Of a stretch of 51,891 nt of DNA, positions 20,017 through 27,638 are shown one piece after another. The DNA comes from Strigomonas culicis (taxonomy: Eukaryota; Euglenozoa; Kinetoplastea; Trypanosomatida; Trypanosomatidae), in contig AUXH01000059.1 in NCBI GenBank assembly GCA_000482145.1, forward strand, positions 1 through 51,891. The letters are read 5' to 3'. A program made the position numbers and the translations under genes. Position 1 is the stretch's first letter, and each line of letters opens with the position of its first letter. The notes beneath the pieces were generated by a model. It did no database searches. It was not told the origin of the DNA and was given only the letters and a program-made list of their open reading frames with translations.

Positions 20017-20557
20017 GGATGGAACCTTGTCGATCCGCGTATATAGTGTAGCAGCGAGTCTCTTTTTGAGTTTCGTGACTTCCTCCTCGGATGTACACGT
20101 AGCTCTGTGCAAAGGTGTAGTTTTCATTCATCCAACAACATAATAAGTATATATGGTGCCTCGTTCACGACTCTGATGACCCTTGTTCCTTTTGTTTCCT
20201 ATAGATTGCGGTACTAACTCTCCTTAATAGCCGTGCGTACGAAGTAGTTTCTTTTTTTTCCCTCCCACTTAATATAGAGGACACCGTCCTGATGCACTTC
20301 TGCTGCTCACCTTTATCCTCTTGTACTACATGTACATCTCCAAGTATTTATAACTCACTTATGGTCCTGTTTACCTATCTTTCCGTACCTGTTTCTCCTG
20401 GGTTTCCTGCATGTACATGTATGCACCCTATACCACTATATCATGTTTCTGTATTTCTCTCTCTCTCGTTTTTTTTCTCTCTTTGTTTTATTTTTTCCTT
20501 TCTATTGTCGAAAAGAAGCAGAGCATACAGACATACAGACGCAGTACATTATTGGTG
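20017..20557 (+). other. Spacer with long pyrimidine tract
   Basis: About 540 nt. A strong C/T tract at about 20447-20513 precedes several AGs (from about 20515 on), any of which may serve as the acceptor for the next gene. The in-frame upstream extension of the next gene is translation of this tract. Confidence 0.55.
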
Positions 20558-22681
20558 ATGTCCGCCAAGTTAAGACTAGCGGATGGTCTCTCGGTGATTG
20601 CCCCTTTTCTCGCCATCGGCGCGTCGCTGCTGAGCAAGGAGGGAACCACGCTGCGTGCGGAAACGTGGGAAAAGGCTGTGGGGGAGCTGGAGGTGTACGT
20701 CCACCAACACACTTGGCACACAGAGATGACAGCAGAGCCGGGAGTGCGCCTGTGCGCGCTAAAGCACTATCACAGCGTGTACAAGGCCTACGAGGCACTG
20801 CTGCCGCTCTCCGTTCCCCGGTGGCAACAGTGGAGGCTGGGCTTGCAGCAATACTTCCACGTGCCGGCGGGTGCGTCCATAGATACGCTACTGGAACAGC
20901 GACAGGCTATAATGGTCGAGTGTGAGAATTTATTCGCGCGTGCGTTTATGGGCACGCGGTATCATCTCAGCGTCCAGCTGACGTCTTGGGCGGCGCGGGC
21001 AGGTGCACTCAACACCGTGACACGGGAAGCTGCTGAGGAGGGTTCGGTGGGCGAGGCGGAGCAGACGAGTGCGCTTCATCGCACAACCCTGAAACACTTT
21101 AGCGAGCTCCACTTCTTCACGCAGCTCTCCTTCTTCTCAGAGCATCTGTACGACCTGCACGGCCTCATCGGCAAGGAGGAGCGCACGTGGATCTCCGAGG
21201 TACTCTGTGGCGGCGACAATGATGGAGAGGAGGAGGTTGGCGAGGAGGTGATGGAGGCCCTCATGCGACGCTCCTTCCGTCGCGACAGCCGTGTGCCTTC
21301 GCTCATGCTAAGCACCGAGTTCAAAGCCGAGTATGACGAGTTTGAGATTGATGAGAAGAAACAGAGGGACACAGAGAAGGCCGTGGACCGAACGCTCAAG
21401 TCGCTATGGAACCGGAACGCGTTGGAGCTGTTTCAAAAGGTATCTTCCCAAGTGCAGAAAACGCCCACCGCGGCTGTTTGCTTCGGAAAAGACGAAAACG
21501 CGATTGCGGACAGCCTCGTCGCGGAGTGGAGGGACGCCGCCCCGCAGCGCGCGTTTTTCTTCCTCATGCAGCAGCTGATTGAGTACGAAGCCTTTCCGCC
21601 GACCGTGAATCCGTCGCGTGTGGAATTTCTGCTGTTTCTGTTGCAGCGGTGGTTCCGGTCGTACATTGCCAAGCGACACCGCTGGAGCGTAGACGACCCC
21701 TTCGTCGCGCCGGACGATGCGGATCTTTTCGAGTTTGTACTCGAGCGCCACAGTGTGCTGCTCAAGTGGGCGCTCTTGTATACGCAGACGCTGGATGAAA
21801 ACGCGATGCGGCGCGCGTCGCTTCTCGTGGAGTGTCTTCGCACGTTCATGTTGTCCGTGCTGAGCTGCCTCCACCTCTACCTCCAGCACCCCGCGCTGGA
21901 AAAGGCGAACCCGGCGAAGGCGAAGGAGCGGCGGCAGCGCGCCATCGCGCTGGTGGCGCAGTGGGTGCGGGACACCCTCACCGCCGCGTGTGCGCGGGCC
22001 CTGCTGCACGATCTCAACGCCGTGCTGGACGCGAGCGCGGCGCCAGACGTGGCGCTCGAGCTGGACGTCGGCCTGCGGGAGGCGGAGCTGCGGCTCGTGC
22101 TCTGCACGGCTCTCCTCTCCGCCTCGCCGGCCGCGGCGCTGGCGACGGCGCACACCGACGCCGCCGCGCGCTTGGCCCCCATCATCGATGACCTGCTCGC
22201 TATGACCCTCGAGGCGTCCGCGGCGACCGCCTCGGTGCCCCTGCCACTCCGTACCGCCGCGGTCTTCACCCTTGTGCGACTCTGTAAGCACTACAGTCAG
22301 ACGTGCGGCTACGCGTACCCAGTGCTGAGCGAAGAAAAGCGGACAGAGTGCTACCGCTTCCTTGCGGACAAGTGGAAGGCGTTGGCTGGCGTCGCTGGCG
22401 CTGTGGGCGACCCGAATCTGGTCCACCTTGTGACAGAGGAGTGGCAGCACTTCCTGCTGGGGCAGCCGGCTGTGAAGACAGGGGAGTCACGGGAGGAGGG
22501 TGCCGCACGGACCGTTATCGCGCCCCTCCTTTGGGCATCGGATCTACGCAGCACCACACCGACGTTCGCCTCCTTCTTGACGCCCTTTGCGGAGAAGCGG
22601 CGGATCATGAAACGCATGAACGGCGAGGAAGGGAAGGCCCCCAGTGCACAGGACACCACGAAAAGAGCACGGCACGAATAA
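20558..22681 (+). CDS. Unknown 707-residue helical protein
   Basis: Starts at MSAKLRLADG, the first ATG after the pyrimidine tract. The protein appears largely alpha-helical, without membrane segments, low-complexity blocks or a recognisable catalytic motif. An acidic loop (GGDNDGEEEVGEEV) lies near residues 220-235. The C-terminus is basic (FAEKRRIMKRM, then TKRARHE) and could be a nuclear localisation signal. Helical-repeat scaffolds would look like this, but I cannot assign a family. Confidence 0.85.
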   Translation: MSAKLRLADGLSVIAPFLAIGASLLSKEGTTLRAETWEKAVGELEVYVHQHTWHTEMTAEPGVRLCALKHYHSVYKAYEALLPLSVPRWQQWRLGLQQYFHVPAGASIDTLLEQRQAIMVECENLFARAFMGTRYHLSVQLTSWAARAGALNTVTREAAEEGSVGEAEQTSALHRTTLKHFSELHFFTQLSFFSEHLYDLHGLIGKEERTWISEVLCGGDNDGEEEVGEEVMEALMRRSFRRDSRVPSLMLSTEFKAEYDEFEIDEKKQRDTEKAVDRTLKSLWNRNALELFQKVSSQVQKTPTAAVCFGKDENAIADSLVAEWRDAAPQRAFFFLMQQLIEYEAFPPTVNPSRVEFLLFLLQRWFRSYIAKRHRWSVDDPFVAPDDADLFEFVLERHSVLLKWALLYTQTLDENAMRRASLLVECLRTFMLSVLSCLHLYLQHPALEKANPAKAKERRQRAIALVAQWVRDTLTAACARALLHDLNAVLDASAAPDVALELDVGLREAELRLVLCTALLSASPAAALATAHTDAAARLAPIIDDLLAMTLEASAATASVPLPLRTAAVFTLVRLCKHYSQTCGYAYPVLSEEKRTECYRFLADKWKALAGVAGAVGDPNLVHLVTEEWQHFLLGQPAVKTGESREEGAARTVIAPLLWASDLRSTTPTFASFLTPFAEKRRIMKRMNGEEGKAPSAQDTTKRARHE

Positions 22682-22982
22682 TCACAGCTATTAGGGACAT
22701 TAAAGCTGCCTTGTACATTTATGTATAACAGAATGCTGTTGAGGGGTCTATATGCTCAAGACCCACAGTTGACAGTGAATGACATCCGCAAAAACAAAAA
22801 AGAACAAGACACTGGAGAGAAGGGCACCTGCCTTTCAAAGAGTTCAGAGTTTCTTTTGTTATGTCAATGCATTTACATTCATCCTTCTCCCTTCTTCGTC
22901 TCCTTTCCGTTTCTCCCTCTAGCCTAGCCTTACCATAAAAGTAAAAAAGGCCCTCTCGGGTTCGGTCGAAGCGGCGAACAAA
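22682..22982 (+). other. Spacer with splice acceptor
   Basis: About 300 nt. The C/T tract at about 22876-22919 ends in CTAG with AG at 22921-22922, a strong predicted acceptor. The leader would be about 60 nt. Confidence 0.65.
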
Positions 22983-23885
22983 ATGTTTGTCGAGGTAGAT
23001 TTCGATCAAGAGGATGCGAATGAAGAGCTGGACTCACAGCACCTCAGCGCTACGGCATCTTCGCAGACCGCGAAGCGGGACACGGTCACGATGCGGTTTC
23101 ACCAACCAGGGGATCCCGCCTTCTCGGTCGTGGCCGGTGCCGTGGTTGACAACGAGGAGCAGAATGCGATGAGCGAGCGCCTGGCCAACGGAGACGGCTG
23201 GCTGACGACGGACTGCCACTGCCTGCGCTGCGAGTCGCTGCGCGTGCTCGACAAGCTACAGTCCTTCCAGCACGTGCACCGCGTCCACGGCGGTAAGGTC
23301 ATCCTCGTTCTGCTGGACCTGGACAACTTTGGCTTCAATCAGTTCAAGTCCGTCCCGCCGCAGCCGGCAGCGGGGGAGCCCAACTGCTTTGCGCACATTT
23401 TCGTCTGGTGCTTCTTCGGCTCCTGTTTCACGCGCTACCACTCCTTCTGGCCGAGTGACGAGACGGTGCTGCTGCCGTTCCAGCAGCCTGGTGCAGCCCC
23501 ACAGCGGGCGGGCGCTCTTTGCGTGACGGGCGACAGCGTGTGGAAGCACCTTGTGCTGAACAAGCAGGTCCACTTCACGCCCTGTGGAGGTCAAAGTCAG
23601 GGTGCCGACAACGTCATTGTGGAGGTGGTGCGGAGCTTTTCGCTCACGCATCCACTCATTCTCGTGACGGGGGATAACGGTCTGCTCCAGTACATCAGCA
23701 GCCACACCCGCAGCGTGGGTAAGAAGTCGCGGCGAGACGACGACAGCCGGGCGGACACGGTGGATTTTGCTTCGCCGAATTTGGACTTTGTGAACACACT
23801 GGTCAGCGGCAAGCGGTTTATACCCGTGTGGCGGGATCTCAGCTCGAAGGTGCACCAAATGGTAGCCTCCGGAAGAAGGACGTAA
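22983..23885 (+). CDS. PIN/NYN-like candidate nuclease
   Basis: A 300-residue protein. A hydrophobic strand followed by acidic residues, ILVLLDLDNFGF (D112, D114), a later GADN (D209) and an LVTGDNG strand end (D231) match the order and spacing of the acidic active-site residues in PIN/NYN-fold ribonucleases, where the second block reads like 'aDn.iv..v' and the third like 'lvSgDng'. An N-terminal Cys/His cluster (DCHCLRC, near residues 78-84) could bind a metal. The rest of the fold is not obvious by eye, so the call is tentative. Cellular site unknown; no clear presequence. Confidence 0.5.
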   Translation: MFVEVDFDQEDANEELDSQHLSATASSQTAKRDTVTMRFHQPGDPAFSVVAGAVVDNEEQNAMSERLANGDGWLTTDCHCLRCESLRVLDKLQSFQHVHRVHGGKVILVLLDLDNFGFNQFKSVPPQPAAGEPNCFAHIFVWCFFGSCFTRYHSFWPSDETVLLPFQQPGAAPQRAGALCVTGDSVWKHLVLNKQVHFTPCGGQSQGADNVIVEVVRSFSLTHPLILVTGDNGLLQYISSHTRSVGKKSRRDDDSRADTVDFASPNLDFVNTLVSGKRFIPVWRDLSSKVHQMVASGRRT

Positions 23886-24100
23886 ACGTCATTTAACTCT
23901 TTTTCTTGGATTGTAAACTATAACCGAAAATCTTTCCATACACATGCTTTGTGAAGGATGCTGTTTAGTTTTTTTTTTGTTTTCTTTTTTGTGTACACTG
24001 CCAGAAATGTACCTAGTGCAACTCTTCTATTGTTTTCTCTTCTGTTACCTTTTTTTTTCCTTTTACCGCCACTTGACAAGGATTTATTCACTTTATACTT

Positions 24101-25549
24101 ATGGACGTGAAAGACAATGTGGAGAGCCGTATGCGCGACGTTCGTGCTCGTCTGGCGCAGCTGAACAACACCCTAGACCGCGTCGACACGATCTTCGTGC
24201 CGGCGAACAGCACTGCCGCTGGACAGCGAAGCGTAGAGTACAGCAGCCATCCCCTCCATCTCTCGAATGCGAGTGATGACTTCCTTGTCCGCGAGCGGCC
24301 GCTTAACATTTCGCTGAGCTCGGAGGCGTCTTCGAAAAAGGGAGTCGCCACCGACCGAAAGGAAGGGGAGCGGAACCGCAATGTGCTACCACCGCGCGCC
24401 CCGCTGCCTGCTGCGGTGGAGCGCCCCGCGGAGGAAGACAAGGAGAACACGCTGACCCTCTGCGACTCCACCGAAGAGCGGGAGGAGCCCTTCGACGCGT
24501 ACCGTGCGATTCAGGAGCGGCTGCGCAGGAAGATAGAGGCCCTGACGGAGCGGCGGCACAGCGGGGGCGGCGCCTCTGTATGCGCCTCCGTGCGGGTGGA
24601 AGAGGGCCCACTGCCGGAGGCTGCGGCGCACCCCGTCGAGATGCCGGAAGAGAAGCACAGCCCGCCGCCGCGCGAGCCGGCGCACGTGGACCGCTCGGAC
24701 TTCCCGTCGCCTGACACACCGGCGCGGGCCGCGTCGGTCGGCACGGCACTGCCGGAGGATGGCTCGCCGCTGCCGGACGCGACAGCCACGCTCGTGGAGG
24801 CCGCGCTCGCGCCACCCGTGGTGCGGCGGGCAGAGGCGGCGGTCGACACCGACGCGGACGCGGTGCTGTCCGAGTACATCGCCTACGATTCACGCTCGCC
24901 CTCGGTGCCCGAGCACGGGCCCGCGCTGCCGGCGGCCGCGCGGAGCGCAGCAGCCCCGCCCAGCGCGGACACGGGTCGTTCCTTTGCGCGTCCGACGGTG
25001 TCCGCCAAAGTGCGCCAGCAGAGTGCGTCCGTCGAGCGGCCGGCGCCAGGGGCGCGCGCGCCGCCTCCCGCGCCGGTGCTCTCGGCAGAAATGCTCCAGA
25101 ATCTGCGCCCGCAAACGGCTTCTGCCACCGTCGCCGTAGCGCTCACGGGCGCCGAGCTCTTTGCTCTGCTGCGCCTGCGTGGGCTCATTCTGTCGTTCGG
25201 CGAAACGAACGAGCAGCTGCTGAAGGAGAGGGAGTGCCACGTGATGTTCCTGACCACCCACGAGTACGAGCAGCTGGTGGAACTGCGGCGCATGGTGCGG
25301 TCGCACTCCTCTAGTCAGGCGCGGCGGAGTGCGTCGTCCGCTCCATCGGAGGCAGCCGAGCGCCGCGCGGTCCCCACGTCGACACGTACCCCTGCGCCCA
25401 CCCGCGGTGCGGCGGCGCGGCCGGTGCAGCACACGAACAAATCGGCCGGCGCCACGCGGCGGATTAGCAGCGTCTACAGACCGTCGGAGCGGCCGCACTT
25501 CGCCCCTCCTCCTAAGAGGGCCGTGCAGCCGATGCCGTGGGTGGAGTAG
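24101..25549 (+). CDS. Unknown Pro/Ala-rich protein with terminal helical segments
   Basis: A 482-residue protein. The first 30 residues form a likely short coiled coil (SRMRDVRARLAQLNNTLDRV). The middle is Pro/Ala/Ser-rich and probably disordered. A compact helical segment near 345-408 (LFALLRLRGLILSFGETNEQ, then MFLTTHEYEQLVELRRM) is the only part that looks folded. The C-terminus is basic and Ser/Arg-rich. The start is the ATG about 20 nt after the AG at 24079-24080, which follows a T/C tract. No family recognised. Confidence 0.8.
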   Translation: MDVKDNVESRMRDVRARLAQLNNTLDRVDTIFVPANSTAAGQRSVEYSSHPLHLSNASDDFLVRERPLNISLSSEASSKKGVATDRKEGERNRNVLPPRAPLPAAVERPAEEDKENTLTLCDSTEEREEPFDAYRAIQERLRRKIEALTERRHSGGGASVCASVRVEEGPLPEAAAHPVEMPEEKHSPPPREPAHVDRSDFPSPDTPARAASVGTALPEDGSPLPDATATLVEAALAPPVVRRAEAAVDTDADAVLSEYIAYDSRSPSVPEHGPALPAAARSAAAPPSADTGRSFARPTVSAKVRQQSASVERPAPGARAPPPAPVLSAEMLQNLRPQTASATVAVALTGAELFALLRLRGLILSFGETNEQLLKERECHVMFLTTHEYEQLVELRRMVRSHSSSQARRSASSAPSEAAERRAVPTSTRTPAPTRGAAARPVQHTNKSAGATRRISSVYRPSERPHFAPPPKRAVQPMPWVE

Positions 25550-26081
25550 GTGCGAGGAGAACACGCTGTCCACTTCGGCTAATGGAAAAAAATAGAACAG
25601 AGTAGATGCACCCTCTTTGTCTTATAGATAGATACACTTTAGATCCAACATTATGCCCGTTTGTTTTTCTCATTTCTTGTTAGACTCAAGGTTTGAGTTT
25701 GTGTGGCTAATTATGGGAACAGTTTTTCTGTATCCATTTGTCGTGAGTGCACTAGTGCAGTCAGATCATGCACTTTACAGCCACATGCTTCTGTTTGTAT
25801 TACGTCTCAGTATTGTTTTCCCCTTTTTATATTGTGTCTACTAGGTGACAAAAAAGAATTACTCTCGATACTGTGGTGTGTGTATCCATGGTATGACTGT
25901 TTAATTTCTTGATCCTCTCCTATCTTTCTCATAGAAGAAAACAAATCTAAAACAAGGTTATTTTTTTTTGTTACACGTAAGCCTACGGCAAACCTTTTAG
26001 CGTTCATTTTCATTTTTCATTGTTTTTTTTTCCTTTTTTCTCTTCTTTCGGATAGCGTTTCGTACTTTTTTAAAAAAACTG
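25550..26081 (+). other. Spacer with strong splice acceptor
   Basis: About 530 nt of T-rich sequence. A 63-codon hydrophobic open frame at 25653-25844 fits T-rich composition and is not called. The pyrimidine tract at about 26022-26049 ends at AG 26054-26055, giving a leader of about 26 nt for the next gene. Confidence 0.6.
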
Positions 26082-26864
26082 ATGTATTCTAATGGTTTTG
26101 GAGCTTTTTCGCCATTGCCCTCTACCGTGAACCATACTCGCAACAACAATGCACTTTCGAGTCAGGTGAACCGTCTAACACAAATGTGTAACGGCTTGCT
26201 ACGTGAGTTGAATGAGACCAAAAGAGCGACGGCGTCCGCTTGCAATGGTGTTGATTGCGTTACACAAAACACAACGAAGTTCTTTGACGCTTTGATGGAG
26301 AAAAATATAAAGCCCATTATGAGTATTATAAACAAGCAGGAAGTACAAAATCGAGAATTAGCTAGGATGCTGGCAGCAACTATTGAAGGTATGACAACGA
26401 TGACACAAAACTATAACTCCTTAAAAGAAGAGCAGGAGGAACTCGCTGGACACGTTCTCCATATTGTAAGTGTAGCAGTTAGGGAGTCACTAGCCAGAAA
26501 AAAGAGTAACACCAAGAGGCGTGAACGTATTGCAGCCTCCTCGTATAGGAATCGCTTCATCGCTGCTAGCCGCAGCCGATTCTGTGATATCAAAGCAAAA
26601 ATTGCCCATTTGGAAGCTCAGATTCAAGACGGCACTCCACCCTCCGCCGACGTGGCCCCACGGGCAGAGGCCAGCTCGTCGCGCATGCAGGCGAGCAGTG
26701 CCGCGGTCCCGCTGTACCCAATGGGGCGCAGTGAATCAGCGCCGCTCTCTTTTCAAACACCCCTTCCTACTCCCTGCGCGTACCCTTGTGAGAAGCTGCA
26801 GCCCCATTGGCTTCCGATGCGATGTCAGGGCTTCCAGTTGTTCCTAATGGTTTTGATCCGCTAG
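26082..26864 (+). CDS. Unknown coiled-coil protein, 5' part of a split gene
   Basis: An open frame of 260 residues starting at MYSNGFGAF just after a strong splice acceptor. Residues 25-185 look helical and partly coiled-coil (QVNRLTQMCNGLLRELNETK onward). The last 30 codons (about PHWLPMRCQGFQLFL to the stop) look unlike the rest, whereas the -1 frame from 26792 reads naturally on into the next entry. I infer one original gene of about 376 residues, broken near 26790-26860 by a net -1 (one base lost, or two gained). Codon use is clearly less GC-rich than in the neighbours. No known family. Confidence 0.6.
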   Translation: MYSNGFGAFSPLPSTVNHTRNNNALSSQVNRLTQMCNGLLRELNETKRATASACNGVDCVTQNTTKFFDALMEKNIKPIMSIINKQEVQNRELARMLAATIEGMTTMTQNYNSLKEEQEELAGHVLHIVSVAVRESLARKKSNTKRRERIAASSYRNRFIAASRSRFCDIKAKIAHLEAQIQDGTPPSADVAPRAEASSSRMQASSAAVPLYPMGRSESAPLSFQTPLPTPCAYPCEKLQPHWLPMRCQGFQLFLMVLIR

Positions 26865-27211
26865 ATCCGGTGACGGGGCAGTGGGGTTTTGCCGATTGCC
26901 CGCAGGACAGTGTCATCAGAGACATGCAGCGCTTCTTTGTAGGCGAACAGATCCCCGATCCCTTTGATACCACACGGGCCGCAACAGCTCTTGTGCAGTG
27001 GATTATATCGGCAAACCAATGCCCCTTCTTGTACTATACTCAACGGGAGGTTGCGCAGTACTTGGTCGAGCAGTTATACATGTCTATTAACAAGGGCTGT
27101 TTGGCTCCTGCGTACTCGGAAGACGTATTGTCCAGAGTCAGTGGAAGTTCTCATGCGTATACGACAGTGGATGATATCCTTGATACTCTACGGAGAGACT
27201 ACGCGCAGTAA
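26822..27211 (+). CDS. 3' part of the split gene (frame shifted by -1)
   Basis: The frame is open from 26792 (after a TGA at 26789-26791) to the TAA at 27209-27211; the first ATG is at 26822 (MSGLPVVPNGFD). The sequence has folded-protein character (RDMQRFFVGEQIPDPFDTTR, then ALVQWIISANQCPFLYYTQR). It has no pyrimidine tract or acceptor of its own and overlaps the previous frame, so an independent trypanosomatid gene is unlikely. It is best read as the continuation of the preceding coiled-coil gene. I looked for a slippery heptamer in the overlap that could support programmed -1 frameshifting and saw no canonical one. Confidence 0.55.
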   Translation: MSGLPVVPNGFDPLDPVTGQWGFADCPQDSVIRDMQRFFVGEQIPDPFDTTRAATALVQWIISANQCPFLYYTQREVAQYLVEQLYMSINKGCLAPAYSEDVLSRVSGSSHAYTTVDDILDTLRRDYAQ

Positions 27212-27215
27212 ATAG

Positions 27216-27557
27216 CACAGACTAACGGTTTTGTTGGGCATAGTGGAAAAGAACTTTATCGAGTTGGCGGCGGCAGTGCATCGTGTCACCAAAAAGCGTA
27301 CACGAGTTCGATGGTTTTTCAAGTTTTTGAAAGGCACCAAGTCTGTTGAGTTGTCTTCATCGAATCTCCGTACAACGGGAAAGATGAAGACAGAGTTTCT
27401 TGCACTTCGACAGCAACGTGTACCTCTTTCTGACACGTTGCATGTGATACTAATTCGGCAGATGCTTCATAAAAATGAATTGACCATGAGGGACAGAAGA
27501 AACCATAAAAGTACTAATGAGTTAAAGAGTAGATTTTATCGCACTCACTCGAAATGA
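27216..27557 (+). pseudogene. Coding-like open stretch without a start, possible gene remnant
   Basis: A frame of about 113 codons is open from just after a TAG to a TGA at 27555-27557. It has no ATG in its first 56 codons; the first is at 27384. Unlike the spacers of this window it is not pyrimidine-rich, and the translation is basic and protein-like (RVTKKRTRVRWFFKFLKG). All three frames have a stop between 27209 and 27225, so no single slip joins it to the gene before it. It may be a decayed 3' exon-like remnant, a relic gene or an unusual 3' UTR. Confidence 0.35.
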
Positions 27558-27599
27558 AGCATATCCTACTTTCTCTCGTCTACTCTATGTGTTTTACTG

Positions 27600-27629
27600 A
27601 TTTTGTTTGTTCGATTTTTTTTTTTGTAG
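27600..27629 (+). promoter_or_regulatory. Trans-splice acceptor for PIF1 helicase gene
   Basis: A T-rich tract with a run of T's ends in GTAG, with AG at 27628-27629. This is the only good tract before the gene and leaves a leader of about nine nucleotides. Confidence 0.65.
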
Positions 27630-27638
27630 ACGACTACA

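Noticed and set aside
25653..25844. 63-codon frame resembling a small membrane protein
   Set aside because: Same T-rich artefact in a spacer; base composition does not change at its ends.
26792..26864. Programmed -1 frameshift as the explanation of the split gene
   Set aside because: The overlap contains no X-XXY-YYZ heptamer of the known type, and programmed frameshifting is not known to be common in trypanosomatid nuclear genes. A mutation or sequencing error is simpler.
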